Shown: positions 42,307 to 50,628 of the stretch, one piece after another | Layout of the letters: every line of letters starts with the position of its first letter | Numbering within the stretch: position 1 is the first letter of the stretch | NCBI GenBank assembly: GCA_016715285.1 | Contig: JADKAO010000006.1 | Span: 62,001 to 126,000, forward strand | Direction of reading: 5' to 3' | DNA from: Actinomycetales bacterium | Lineage (GTDB): Bacteria; Actinomycetota; Actinomycetes; Actinomycetales; Dermatophilaceae | Length of the DNA stretch: 64,000 bases | Translations under genes and position numbers: made by a program | The notes under the pieces: model-generated | The model's input: only the letters and a program-made list of their open reading frames with translations | The model's database searches: none | What the model was told of the DNA's origin: nothing

Positions 42307-43595
42307 TCGGCTGGCCTGGCAATCGGCCCTGCGGCAAGGGCGCCCTGCAGCGTGTCGGACCCGACCGCTCCTATCGCCATGCGGCCGTCGTCGGTGATGA
42401 TCGCGGTGAAGATCGTGCCTTCGAGGACGCGGCCGCTGCCCCACGAGCCCGACACCGGGGTCATCGCGCCTTGGATGATCTCGAGCGGGTTGGGTCCGGC
42501 GGCGGGGCGGGCATCCGGCGCGGCGTCAGTGCTGGTGGACGGGCTCGACTTTGGCATCGTGGCGACGATGACGGTCGCCCAGCCGGTGCCCGAGATGGAC
42601 GGCATGGCGAGACCCGCCGGCACACCTGGCATGGCTGGCACACCCGGCATACCTGGGACTGGGGGTTGTGAACCCGGCGTGGCTGGGAGGCGCGGGTTTT
42701 CGCCCGGGACCATCGGGTTAACGCCCTTGCCGACGGCGCCCGACTTGTCACCGGCGCCAGCCAGCGGCGAGGTGCCTTCTTCGACGGTCGTGCCCGGAGG
42801 CGGCGTAAACGTAAAGGTGTGGTCGTCAGGAGTCCCGAAATCGACTGCGCTGAAACCGACTTCGAAGGCGGGCGTCGCGATGCGGGTCGACATCACTTGG
42901 ACGCGCAGGGGCACCTTGGTCTCGGCATCGACCGCGATCCGCACCGACGCGACGAGGCTTTCCTTTGCGCGCGGAGTTAAAACCAGTTGGTATGCCGCCC
43001 GCCCAGCAACCGTTGTCGTGCCGGGTGCGGTGACTTCAGTCGAAGGGTCAAGGAGCGCGAGCGCCTTGTCGGCGGCGTCTTGCGGCGAGCTGGGCAACGG
43101 GGTCGCTAGACCCTCGGCGATGCGGGGAGCGGTGATGGCGCCGGCGTCCTTCTTGGGCCCGAAGTTCGCGGGCACGGTGTAATGCGTCGCCGTCTTCGTC
43201 GTGCTCGACCACATCCAGACGTCGGTGCCATTGCGGATGATGTCCGACTCCGAACCTTGGCCGAGCAGAGCGAGGCGGGCCTTGGTGTCACCCGCATACC
43301 AAACCCGCCACGTGTGCGTGCCCATGATCGTGCTGCTGAGGTCGGCGGAACCCTTCTTGGCTCCCGGAATGGAGATCGAGGGCAGGCCGAGGTCGGCGGT
43401 CTGCACGACTGTGCCCGACAGGCCGGTGACCTTGGCGCTCTGGATGTCGACAAGCAACTGCGCCGGGGTGCGCTCGGGCAGCGTCGGGTCGGCGGTGGCG
43501 CTGGTCGACGCGGCGACCGTGCCGGCCGCGACGAGCGCGAGGGCTGACGCGGGCACGGCCCAGCGGGTCCAGGGGCGACGGGCGAAGAGGCTCAT
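42303..43595 (-). CDS. LolA-like exported lipoprotein-carrier-fold protein
   Basis: 430 residues. Signal peptide MSLFARRPWTRWAVPASALALVAAGTVAASTSATA. Then LSGTVVQTADLGLPSISIP, HTWRVWYAGDTKARLALLGQGSESDIIRNGTDVWMWSS, LTPRAKESLVASVRIAVDAETKVPLRVQV: the half-barrel of the LolA/LppX/DUF2092 type. A Pro/Gly/Met-rich linker follows (PGMPGVPAMPGVPAG) and a C-terminal domain (GSGRVLEGTIFTAIITDDGRMAIGAV). It acts outside the membrane. Coupled to the ABC exporter genes, so the three may form one export or sensing unit. Confidence 0.82.
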   Translation of the reverse strand: MSLFARRPWTRWAVPASALALVAAGTVAASTSATADPTLPERTPAQLLVDIQSAKVTGLSGTVVQTADLGLPSISIPGAKKGSADLSSTIMGTHTWRVWYAGDTKARLALLGQGSESDIIRNGTDVWMWSSTTKTATHYTVPANFGPKKDAGAITAPRIAEGLATPLPSSPQDAADKALALLDPSTEVTAPGTTTVAGRAAYQLVLTPRAKESLVASVRIAVDAETKVPLRVQVMSTRIATPAFEVGFSAVDFGTPDDHTFTFTPPPGTTVEEGTSPLAGAGDKSGAVGKGVNPMVPGENPRLPATPGSQPPVPGMPGVPAMPGVPAGLAMPSISGTGWATVIVATMPKSSPSTSTDAAPDARPAAGPNPLEIIQGAMTPVSGSWGSGRVLEGTIFTAIITDDGRMAIGAVGSDTLQGALAAGPIARPAE

Positions 43596-43669
43596 GCGTC
43601 CAATGGTGCGTCATGGACGCTGAGAGGACCCTGAGAAGGTGGGCGCCCCGTGCCTGCTCGCACACGATG

Positions 43670-43862
43670 CAGCTTGACCTGGCCCGGGGTTGCTTGTCCT
43701 GGCCTGGCGTTGCTTGTCCGCCCTAAGACTGGCCTGACCTAGCCCGGTGTTGCTTGTCGGCCCTAAGACTGGCTTGACCGGCCCGGTAACGCCGGACGAG
43801 TCGAGCTAAGGCCAGACAAGCCGAACCAGGGCCAGACAAGCCGAACCGGGGCCAGACAAGCC
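43670..43862. repeat. CTAAGGCCAGACAAGC / GCTTGTC repeat cluster
   Basis: The divergent gap between the LolA-like gene and the response regulator holds three copies of GGCCAGACAAGCCGA in one direction (43812-43862) and, before them, several inverted relatives (GTTGCTTGTCC, CCCTAAGACTGGCTTGACC, from 43672 to about 43795). The same element occurs at 38521-38575 and in degenerate form at 50421. The arms could fold into a large stem-loop. Confidence 0.75.
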
Positions 43863-43907
43863 GACCGTGCACGAATCCCGATGCGCACGCGTGGCATGGT
43901 GTCTGTC

Positions 43908-44561
43908 ATGCGGGTACTCGTGGTCGAAGACGAGCCGGGGATGGCCCGTGCCCTGCGTCGGGGTCTTGTGGCCGAGGGTTTTGTTGTGGACCACCGGGCG
44001 GACGGACCGGCCGGGCTGGACGCGGCGCGCTTTGGTGACTTCGATGCGGTGTTGCTCGATGTCATGTTGCCGGGGCTGAGTGGTTACACAGTCGTTAAAA
44101 CCCTTCGCGCAGAGGGTATTTGGACTCCGGTGCTCATGATCTCGGCTAAAGACGGAGAGTACGACCAAGCCGACGGGCTCGACTATGGCGCCGACGATTA
44201 CCTCGTCAAACCGTTCTCGTTCGTCGTCTTGCTCGCCCGGTTGCGGGCGCTCCTTCGGCGCGACCCGGCCCCTCGGCCTACGCAGCTGACGGTCGGCGCG
44301 ATCTCACTCGACCCCGCGAGCCGGTCCGTCACCGTGGAGGGTGAGCCAATTGGCTTGGCGCCGCGGGAGTTTGCGCTCCTCGAGGAGTTGCTGCGCGCCC
44401 ATCCGCGGGTAGTCTCCAAGGACGAACTCGTCGAACGAGTCTGGGGTGACGACGCCGCGGACCCCAACGTCGTCGAGGTCTACGTCGGCTATCTCCGTCG
44501 CAAGCTCGGCCGCCCCCACATCGAAACGGTCCGCGGCGCTGGTTATCGAGTCGCCCCGTGA
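43908..44561 (+). CDS. OmpR-family response regulator
   Basis: 217 residues from the ATG at 43908. Receiver domain: acidic pair VVEDEPG, phospho-acceptor Asp in VLLDVMLPGLSG, and Lys in DYLVKPFSF. Winged-helix DNA-binding domain: LAPREFALLEELLRAHPRVVSKDELVERVWGDD and VEVYVGYLRRKLGRPHIETVRGAGYRV. Forms a two-component system with the kinase 213 bp downstream. Confidence 0.95.
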   Translation: MRVLVVEDEPGMARALRRGLVAEGFVVDHRADGPAGLDAARFGDFDAVLLDVMLPGLSGYTVVKTLRAEGIWTPVLMISAKDGEYDQADGLDYGADDYLVKPFSFVVLLARLRALLRRDPAPRPTQLTVGAISLDPASRSVTVEGEPIGLAPREFALLEELLRAHPRVVSKDELVERVWGDDAADPNVVEVYVGYLRRKLGRPHIETVRGAGYRVAP

Positions 44562-44654
44562 GGCCGCTCACGAGGCGACTCCCTCGACCGTGGGGACCCG
44601 TCTTCCCGAGGAGTTGTCGACTGGCAATGATGTTTGCAGTCCACGGAGCGCCGC

Positions 44655-44816
44655 GATGAGGCTTCCTTGCGCGGCTGGGCCTACGCACGCGGCATACAGC
44701 GGCTCATGTTGGTGGAACGCCGTGATGAGGCTCCTCGCGCGGCATACGGCGGCTCATGTGGGAGGAGCGCACCGATGAGGCTCCTTGCGCGGCTGGGCCT
44801 ACGCGCGCGGCTCATG
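44655..44816 (+). repeat. Threefold partial duplication of the kinase gene's 5' end
   Basis: The opening of the histidine kinase gene (44775-44816, from ATGAGGCTCCTTGCGCGG to GCTCATG) is present twice more upstream, at 44655-44707 and, shortened, at 44724-44757. Both upstream copies carry a CGGCATAC octamer (44690, 44740) before the GCTCATG that the functional copy lacks. Confidence 0.8.
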
Positions 44817-46331
44817 ACGATCGGCATCGTCGGCGTCGCGGCTGCGCTCCTGCTCGGCTTCGCCCTCTTGTATGCCGCCCTGACCGTGAGCCTCGGCCGC
44901 GCGGTCGATGGGCAAGCCAGCTCGGTGGCCAAGGAAGTCGCGGCGCTCATCAACGCTGGGCGGCTCGCTGATCCGGTGCCGCAGTACGGCGCTCAACTCG
45001 TCCAGGTGCTCGACCGTGACGGCCGCGTGGTCGCCGCATCCGTCACAGCCGATCAGCTCACCCCCGTCGTCACCGCCGACGAACGTGCCCGGCTCGGCAA
45101 CGGCGAGGTCATCACCATCCCAGGTGCCCGCGCCGCCCAGAGCAGTGAGTTGCGGGTCGCTGGAGCCGCCGCCGGTCCGGCCTCCGCGGGCCAACTCGTC
45201 GTCGCCGCCCTTCCCACTGCCGACCTCGACCGCGCCGGCGATCTGCTCCGGCGGTTGTTGCTCATCGCGTTCCCGCTCTTCCTCGGCGCCATGGCTCTCA
45301 TCGCATGGCGCGTTGTCGGCGCCGCCCTCCGCCCCGTCGACGACCTGCGACGAGGCGCAGCTCGGATTGGGGCGTCGACTCAGGTGGGGGCGGGCAGCCC
45401 CGAGCGACTCCCCGTGCCACCCACCAGCGACGAAATCCACGCGCTCGCCACCACCCTCAACGACATGCTCGACCGGCTCGACGCCGCCCGCGCCACCCAG
45501 CGCAGCTTCGTCGCCGACGCCGCCCACGAACTCCGCAGCCCCCTCGCCAGCATCCGCCTCCAACTCGACGTCGCCGATCACGTCGGGGACGGCGGCACCC
45601 TCCCCGCCGAGCTCCTCCCCGAAGTCGACCGCCTCACCGCGCTCGTTGAAGACCTCCTCACCCTCGCCCGCGCCAGCGACGCACCCCCCGAAGCGCCCGA
45701 CCTCATCGAGGTGCCCGCCTTCCTCCACGACCTCACGACGAGGTATGCCGGGGCACGAGTCCCCGTCACCCTCGCCTCAGCGGGCAGAGACACAGCCGAG
45801 GACGAGGTCCCGGCGTTCATCAGGGTTCGCCCCATGGTCGAGCCCGGCCCTACCGCGGAGGGCGCAGAGCCAACCGAGGACGAGGTCCCGGCCTTCATCA
45901 GGGTCCGCCCCAAGGTCGAGCCCAACCAGACCGCGGAGGGCGCAGAGCCAACCGACGAAAGGGTCACGGCATACCTCCCGCGTGGCGATTTGCTTCGGGC
46001 AGTGACGAATCTCGTCGACAACGCGGTGCGGCATGCGCGCACAGAGGTGCGGCTCACGGCATACCCCGTGCGGGTAGACCCAGCCGAGCAACCGCTGGTC
46101 GAGATCGCGGTCTCGGATGATGGACACGGCATACCGGAGCAGGATCGCGAGCGGGTCTTTGACCGCTTCGCGCGGCTGGACGACGCGCGGGCTCGCGACG
46201 AAGGCGGCTCTGGGCTGGGCCTGGCGATCGCGCGCGAACTTATCCGACGCAACGGGGGCGACATCCGACTTGCGGATGCCGCCCCCGGCGTGCGCGCAGT
46301 GGTGACGGTGCCATCGGCCCCAGCCGGCTAG
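44775..46331 (+). CDS. Two-component sensor histidine kinase with 26-residue tandem repeat
   Basis: 518 residues from the ATG at 44775, preceded by GGGAGGAG. TM1 at about 12-35 (LMTIGIVGVAAALLLGFALLYAAL), an extracellular sensor to about 155, TM2 LLLIAFPLFLGAMALIAWRVV, HAMP, HisKA with SFVADAAHELRSPLASIR, and HATPase_c with NLVDNAVRHA, DDGHGIP and GGSGLGLAIARELI. Between HisKA and HATPase lie two 26-residue tandem repeats (AFIRVRPMVEPGPTAEGAEP type; 45798-45875 and 45876-45953), an unusual insertion in the ATPase lobe. Its 3' end is duplicated at 50.6 kb. The stop overlaps that of the convergent bacteriocin-cluster permease. Confidence 0.93.
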   Translation: MRLLARLGLRARLMTIGIVGVAAALLLGFALLYAALTVSLGRAVDGQASSVAKEVAALINAGRLADPVPQYGAQLVQVLDRDGRVVAASVTADQLTPVVTADERARLGNGEVITIPGARAAQSSELRVAGAAAGPASAGQLVVAALPTADLDRAGDLLRRLLLIAFPLFLGAMALIAWRVVGAALRPVDDLRRGAARIGASTQVGAGSPERLPVPPTSDEIHALATTLNDMLDRLDAARATQRSFVADAAHELRSPLASIRLQLDVADHVGDGGTLPAELLPEVDRLTALVEDLLTLARASDAPPEAPDLIEVPAFLHDLTTRYAGARVPVTLASAGRDTAEDEVPAFIRVRPMVEPGPTAEGAEPTEDEVPAFIRVRPKVEPNQTAEGAEPTDERVTAYLPRGDLLRAVTNLVDNAVRHARTEVRLTAYPVRVDPAEQPLVEIAVSDDGHGIPEQDRERVFDRFARLDDARARDEGGSGLGLAIARELIRRNGGDIRLADAAPGVRAVVTVPSAPAG

Positions 46332-47119
46332 CGCGAGCCGTAGGACTCCTGAGCGAATGACTTGTATGCGAGGAACCCGGCAGCCACGAGCCACAGGGCA
46401 AGACCGATCCATGCTCCGGCGAACGACGAGCCGGTCGCACTATCAACCGTCCCGGGCAGGGTGACCGCTTGGATCAACAGAGTCCCGATCAGCGCCGCAG
46501 ATGCGGCGCGGGCCGCATCGGTGATCGGAGGCACTAGGGCAGAGATCGCAGCGAAGATGAGCGGCAGGATGACGAGCAGGAAGAGTGATGCCGTGACGAC
46601 ATAGGCTCCCTTCCTCAAGATGAGAGCACCCAGGTAGACCAACAAGCCGGCTGCACTCGTCGCTGCTGACGCGACGAGAATCGCGACCAGGTCCATCACA
46701 ATGCCCTGTCCGGATACGCCTGCCACCCTGGCTATGACCGCGCAAACCAGCGCCGGAAGGAGTGACACGCACACCGTGAGCACGCCCCAGGCGAGCAACC
46801 GCCCGAAGAAGAGTTCCATCGTCCATGGGACCCACAGCTTGGCACCAGCCATGACGCCTTGGTCGATGTCGCGTGTGACGTAGTTCGAGGTCATGACGGT
46901 GACAACCATCAAGGCCGCGAGCGTTGCTGCCCCGCCGATATCGGCGACGCGCAGACCAAGGGTCTCTTGCAGACTCGGGGTCCGGGCGACGATGGTCATG
47001 CCAACACCGGCAAGCAGGCTGATCACCAGGCAGGTGATCACCCCGCGTCGAACACCGCCAACGGCGCCCGCTCGTCGCAGCTCAGCGCCGACGACCCGCG
47101 TCACAATGGTCGACCTCAT
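46328..47119 (-). CDS. ABC-2 permease of the leaderless-bacteriocin cluster
   Basis: 263 residues from the ATG at 47119 (GAGGG SD). About six hydrophobic segments: GVITCLVISLLAGVGMTIV, TLAALMVVTVMTSNYV, LLAWGVLTVCVSLLPALVCAVIA, LVAILVASAATSAAGLLVYLGAL, LFLLVILPLIFAAISALVP and AWIGLALWLVAAGFLAY. It overlaps the ATPase gene by 4 bp. In lacticin Q/aureocin-type clusters an ABC pair of this kind exports the peptide and adds immunity (family knowledge). The gene ends exactly against the histidine kinase, at the left edge of the island. Confidence 0.85.
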   Translation of the reverse strand: MRSTIVTRVVGAELRRAGAVGGVRRGVITCLVISLLAGVGMTIVARTPSLQETLGLRVADIGGAATLAALMVVTVMTSNYVTRDIDQGVMAGAKLWVPWTMELFFGRLLAWGVLTVCVSLLPALVCAVIARVAGVSGQGIVMDLVAILVASAATSAAGLLVYLGALILRKGAYVVTASLFLLVILPLIFAAISALVPPITDAARAASAALIGTLLIQAVTLPGTVDSATGSSFAGAWIGLALWLVAAGFLAYKSFAQESYGSR

Positions 47120-48027
47120 CGGAGTCCCTCCACGTTCATCAGGTGCGATCCAGCATGCGCAGTTTCTTCCAGATAGACCTCCTCGATCCCGCGTGTGGAC
47201 TGAAGGATCCCGGTGACCTGGACAGGGGCCGTCGACACCACGCCGGCCACCCACGAGAGATCTCGCCCCAGGATCCGCAACTGACCGGGCTCTGGGATGG
47301 CTTCTGCCCCCGCTGCGATGAAATGCGGCAGCAACTCCGCAGGGTCGACGCACGTGATCAGAACGCTCGGGGCGTCGTCGGCACGTAGCGATTCGAGTGT
47401 CCCGACCCGAGAGGCGACACCATCAGCGAGGATGACCAGGCGATCGGCGACAAGTTCAAGCTCGCTGAGCAGATGCGATGACAGCAGGATGCAGCGTCCG
47501 GACTGCGCAGACGATCTCAAGTAATCCCGCATCCACTTGACGCCCTCGATGTCGAGGCCATTGACGGGCTCGTCCAACACAAGCGTTCGCGCCTCTCCGA
47601 TCAGCGCCGATGCAAGACCGAGGCGCTGCCGCATGCCCAGGGAGTACCCGGCAATAGGTAGGTTCGACGCAGCGCTCAGCCCCACAAGGTCGAGGTAGGT
47701 GAGGACCCGTTGACGTGGCGCCCCGAGGAGATCTGCGACATACCGGAGATATCCCGCTCCCGTCATGGTCGCCGGAACTGTGGAGTGCCCAAGGAAGGCA
47801 CCCAGCGTGCGACCTGTGTCGTCGGCACCGCGGTAGGGCAAGCCGTCGACGAGGGCGGTGCCTTGGTCGGGAGACAACAGGCCGCTGAGAATCCGCAAGG
47901 CGGTCGTCTTGCCCGAACCATTCGGCCCGACGATGCCAGTGACGGACCCATCCGGCACCTCGAAGGTGAGGCCGCGCAGGACCTGATTGATCCCATACGC
48001 CTTGTGGACATTGTTGAAACTGATCAC
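47116..48027 (-). CDS. ABC ATPase of the leaderless-bacteriocin cluster
   Basis: 303 residues from a GTG at 48027. Walker A GIVGPNGSGKTTALRILSGL, signature YSLGMRQRLGLASALI, Walker B LVLDEPVNGLDIEG, H-loop LLSSHLLSELELVADRLVIL. C-terminal ~80 residues as in CcmA/BcrA-type peptide-resistance ATPases. Coupled by overlaps to the PH-domain gene upstream and the permease downstream, so it belongs to the bacteriocin operon. Confidence 0.9.
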   Translation of the reverse strand: MISFNNVHKAYGINQVLRGLTFEVPDGSVTGIVGPNGSGKTTALRILSGLLSPDQGTALVDGLPYRGADDTGRTLGAFLGHSTVPATMTGAGYLRYVADLLGAPRQRVLTYLDLVGLSAASNLPIAGYSLGMRQRLGLASALIGEARTLVLDEPVNGLDIEGVKWMRDYLRSSAQSGRCILLSSHLLSELELVADRLVILADGVASRVGTLESLRADDAPSVLITCVDPAELLPHFIAAGAEAIPEPGQLRILGRDLSWVAGVVSTAPVQVTGILQSTRGIEEVYLEETAHAGSHLMNVEGLR

Positions 48028-49547
48028 ATGTTCTCCCGTTGTTCGACGTCTTGCAGCGTGTCGACAGCTGACTTTCGTGAGCGCCGGCCGACCGACACCA
48101 GGTCCTCCGGCGATGCCTCTCCGACGAAGACAACCGTCAGTCGTCGATTGGGGTATGCCGTGAGAGTCACCAGACCTCTCTTGGTCGCTGGCAAGCGTCG
48201 GCGGACGCTCCAGTGCACCGCACGGCCGGCCACATAGTCTTCGGTGAGCCCGAAGAACGACCAGCGGCGGTAGTGGAGAACATCTCCTATGACGTTGACC
48301 CGTCCGGTCGCCAGCTTGAGCACAGCAGCGGCGCCGGCGAGGGTGAGTACGCCGCTACCCACACCCACCCACCCGAGGGTGCCGCTGTAGATCCCGAGGA
48401 ACGCGATCGCCAAGAGCGGGCAAGTGAAGCTGCACGTTACCTTCGCCAAAGAAGCCGGAGGCGCAGGTGGGACGACAGCCCCCGTCAAGACCCGCACCAA
48501 CTCCGCCGCCCGAGGGGATCGAAGGGCTGGAAAGCGCAGGTGATCGGTTCCGGAGGCTTGGGCGAGGTCAGCTGTACTGATGGTCACCCGCCTCGTGCCT
48601 AACAGCATGTCCACCACGCCCGCTCGGGTCCGCACCGCTGTCGAGGGGCCAGCGACGATGGCATGTCGGCGTCGTTCCAGCAGCCCGTAAGCGATCCTCC
48701 ACGAGCCGTCTGTTGCCTGGTTCATCTGTATGCCGTGCAACCGCACGTATGCCGTTGCCACCCCCAAACCCGCTGCAACACCCACAGCCGCCGCCCGCAG
48801 CGGTGCATCGTTCCACGGAAGGTTTGGTGCGATCAGTGGGGCCAGGTCGCTGAGGAGTTCGAACCCGGCAAAGCCCGCCGCAACACCCATGGTGATGTTG
48901 TTGAGATAGGTGGCACCCATCTCGCGTCGGTCGGGCGCGAAGGCACTCGCAACCTCCCCTCCAACCGATGTGTCGCTCGTGTGGGTCGTCTCGGGAAGGA
49001 CCGGGTCCAGCGAGTTTGTCCCTCCCTGCCGAGGGATGGCTGGCACCAGTGATGCTTCGACCTGCTGCGCGGCTCGCCGATCAACACCGCGGAGCACAAA
49101 AGGGTGCGTAGCCCCTCGGAAGGACACTGACACGCTGGCCAAGCCCAGCACCCGCAGATGCCACGGCTCATCCACCTGGACAGCGCTGACGTCGCTGTGG
49201 TCGCCCCGACGCACGACCGGGAAGATCCATCCCTGCTTGTAGACGAGTCGATCGTCCGCGATCACGATCGCCTGCGTTATCACTACGAGAATCGGGCTGA
49301 TGACTCCGGTGGCAAGCAAGGCAGCACCTAACCACTGCATGAGAGTGTCTGGAATCCAGGAGATCTGAGGGAGGACGCCCACAAGTAGCAACGCCACGGG
49401 CACTAGGCCTCTTAAATCACGAAGATAGCTCGCAGCAATGAACCGGGCACTGTTGCGAAACTCCCTCGCGGGGCCAGCATCTGACGTTACTTCGAATTGC
49501 GGCAAGTCACGGTTGGGGTTGACTCCCTCAGTTGGGGGGTGCCTCAA
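48024..49547 (-). CDS. Large bacterial-PH-domain (YdbT/DUF304-like) membrane protein
   Basis: 507 residues, probable TTG start overlapping the previous stop. Three membrane-plus-PH blocks: LVPVALLLVGVLPQI / ATGVISPILVVITQAIVI then DDRLVYKQGWIFPVVRRGDHSDVSAVQV; a middle block with ATAYVRLHGIQMNQATDGSWRIAYGLLERRRH; and a third, LLAIAFLGIYSGTLGWVGVGSGVL then LHYRRWSFFGLTEDY. This is the YdbT architecture. Proteins of this type are constant members of aureocin A53/lacticin Q gene clusters, needed for export and self-protection (from memory). Confidence 0.82.
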   Translation of the reverse strand: MRHPPTEGVNPNRDLPQFEVTSDAGPAREFRNSARFIAASYLRDLRGLVPVALLLVGVLPQISWIPDTLMQWLGAALLATGVISPILVVITQAIVIADDRLVYKQGWIFPVVRRGDHSDVSAVQVDEPWHLRVLGLASVSVSFRGATHPFVLRGVDRRAAQQVEASLVPAIPRQGGTNSLDPVLPETTHTSDTSVGGEVASAFAPDRREMGATYLNNITMGVAAGFAGFELLSDLAPLIAPNLPWNDAPLRAAAVGVAAGLGVATAYVRLHGIQMNQATDGSWRIAYGLLERRRHAIVAGPSTAVRTRAGVVDMLLGTRRVTISTADLAQASGTDHLRFPALRSPRAAELVRVLTGAVVPPAPPASLAKVTCSFTCPLLAIAFLGIYSGTLGWVGVGSGVLTLAGAAAVLKLATGRVNVIGDVLHYRRWSFFGLTEDYVAGRAVHWSVRRRLPATKRGLVTLTAYPNRRLTVVFVGEASPEDLVSVGRRSRKSAVDTLQDVEQRENM

Positions 49548-50044
49548 GGTCGCTCCTGGGGTTCGACCCTTCGCGCGAGAAGAGTTTGAAGGTCATTCGC
49601 CACACTGGCTGACACTGGGGGTATTTCAGGCAACGTGCCAATTCCACGGATTGCAATCCGTTTGAGTCCCAGCATGCGCATGACCGGACCCTGTTTGACG
49701 TCGACGGTGAGAATAGCTGGAACCCGAATAGCAACTTCGGTGACTACGAACCTCCCCGTTGTCAGGAGAAACTGGTCCCGAGATGCCTGGATCTTCGTCC
49801 ATCGAACAAGGCGGGGGTTGAGGACAGCAAGGTCGACGACAAGGACCGCAACTGCGACAAGCACGGTGACTAGGGCTAGAGCAGACCACGACTCTGGCAG
49901 CCACTGCCTGCGCGCCACCTCGATCAGCCCCACGAACCCGAGAAACCCTCCTGTGGAGCGCATCGCTTCGTAGAGGAGCACGGCACGTGGAAGACGAGCT
50001 ACATGTACTTCTTCTGCCTCCTGAGAGGCCTGAGCTACGATCAT
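49544..50044 (-). CDS. Small bacterial-PH-domain (YdbS-like) membrane protein
   Basis: 166 residues from the ATG at 50044 (MIVAQASQEAEEV) after GAAGGG; a GTG at 50098 is possible but falls inside a hairpin. Two hydrophobic segments (GGFLGFVGLIEV; ALALVTVLVAVAVLVVDLAVL), then a bPH2 domain: RDQFLLTTGRFVVTEVAIRVPAILTVDVKQGPVMRMLGLKRIAI. It pairs with the YdbT-like protein, as YdbS/YdbT do in Bacillus, and sits next to the peptide gene, the expected immunity position. Confidence 0.82.
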   Translation of the reverse strand: MIVAQASQEAEEVHVARLPRAVLLYEAMRSTGGFLGFVGLIEVARRQWLPESWSALALVTVLVAVAVLVVDLAVLNPRLVRWTKIQASRDQFLLTTGRFVVTEVAIRVPAILTVDVKQGPVMRMLGLKRIAIRGIGTLPEIPPVSASVANDLQTLLARRVEPQERP

Positions 50045-50061
50045 GAGAACCCTTCGGGGTT

Positions 50062-50120
50062 CTGGAGGTCGGAGGTCCGGGGTCAACGTCAACTGCACAA
50101 CCCAGGCCTCCGACCTCCAG
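50062..50120. terminator. 14-bp inverted repeat between peptide gene and PH-domain gene
   Basis: CTGGAGGTCGGAGG (50062-50075) is a perfect complement of CCTCCGACCTCCAG (50107-50120) around a 31-nt loop, 22 bp after the peptide stop. As a leaky terminator it would let the peptide transcript exceed that of the immunity/export genes, a common bacteriocin layout. A second small hairpin (AGAACCC/GGGGTTCT) overlaps the next gene's start region. Confidence 0.65.
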
Positions 50121-50141
50121 CTTTTCGAATCGACTGTCAGG

Positions 50142-50327
50142 CTAGATGCCTAGTCGGTCGCGAATCCATCGAAGGATCGTGTCAAAGGCGATGCCTCTGA
50201 TGATCCAGTCGTAGACCTGGCGCCAGTTGTTATATGCCCAGGCCACCACCTTGCTGATGACGCTGTAGCCATACCTCCAGACGACAGACCAGCACCATTG
50301 AATGAATCGCAGAAAAACGCTCCACAT
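50142..50327 (-). CDS. Leaderless class II bacteriocin (aureocin A53 / lacticin Q-like) precursor
   Basis: 61 residues from the ATG at 50327, preceded by AAGGAGGTGA, a full match to the anti-SD. The peptide starts MWSVFLRFIQWCW, has a central YGYSVISKVVAWAY and DWIIRG, and ends ILRWIRDRLGI. It has 8 Trp, 8 Lys/Arg, 3 Asp and one Cys, about +5 net charge, and no leader or double-Gly site. The pattern F-x-x-F/Y...YG..V..V.AW.Y...V.DW...GI....W......LGI resembles aureocin A53 and lacticin Q (51-53 residues). G+C here is visibly lower than in the surroundings. It is followed by two PH-domain genes and an ABC pair, the known accessory set. Experimental activity unknown. Confidence 0.8.
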   Translation of the reverse strand: MWSVFLRFIQWCWSVVWRYGYSVISKVVAWAYNNWRQVYDWIIRGIAFDTILRWIRDRLGI

Positions 50328-50628
50328 GGTTTTCACCTCCTTTCTCAATTCGATTCGCCTCGCTACGGCCGGGCCTTGAAGCCCGTCTTGAGTGTGCGTG
50401 AGAGGCGAATTGGCGATAACGCTAAGGCCAGCAATCCACCTCTGCAACAGGAAGGTCTCGGATAGTGAGATTTCTCGTGAGTTCCCGCTATCTCAGATGA
50501 AAGTGTATTCAATCCTGATTGTCAGAAGAGATTCATGAGGCACACCCTCGACGGCAGAGCGACGGATGTCAATCGGTCGTCAGATCACGGATGGCTTCAA
50601 AGTCGTCGAGACACAGATGCATGGCCAG
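50328..50628 (-). promoter_or_regulatory. Leader and promoter region of the bacteriocin gene
   Basis: About 300 bp of locally A+T-rich DNA without another gene. ATTCGCCTC (50353-50361) and GAGGCGAAT (50402-50410) can pair in the leader, just upstream of the strong SD. A degenerate CTAAGGCCAG element lies at 50421. I could not fix the promoter hexamers. The stretch ends at the duplicated histidine-kinase fragment. Confidence 0.5.
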
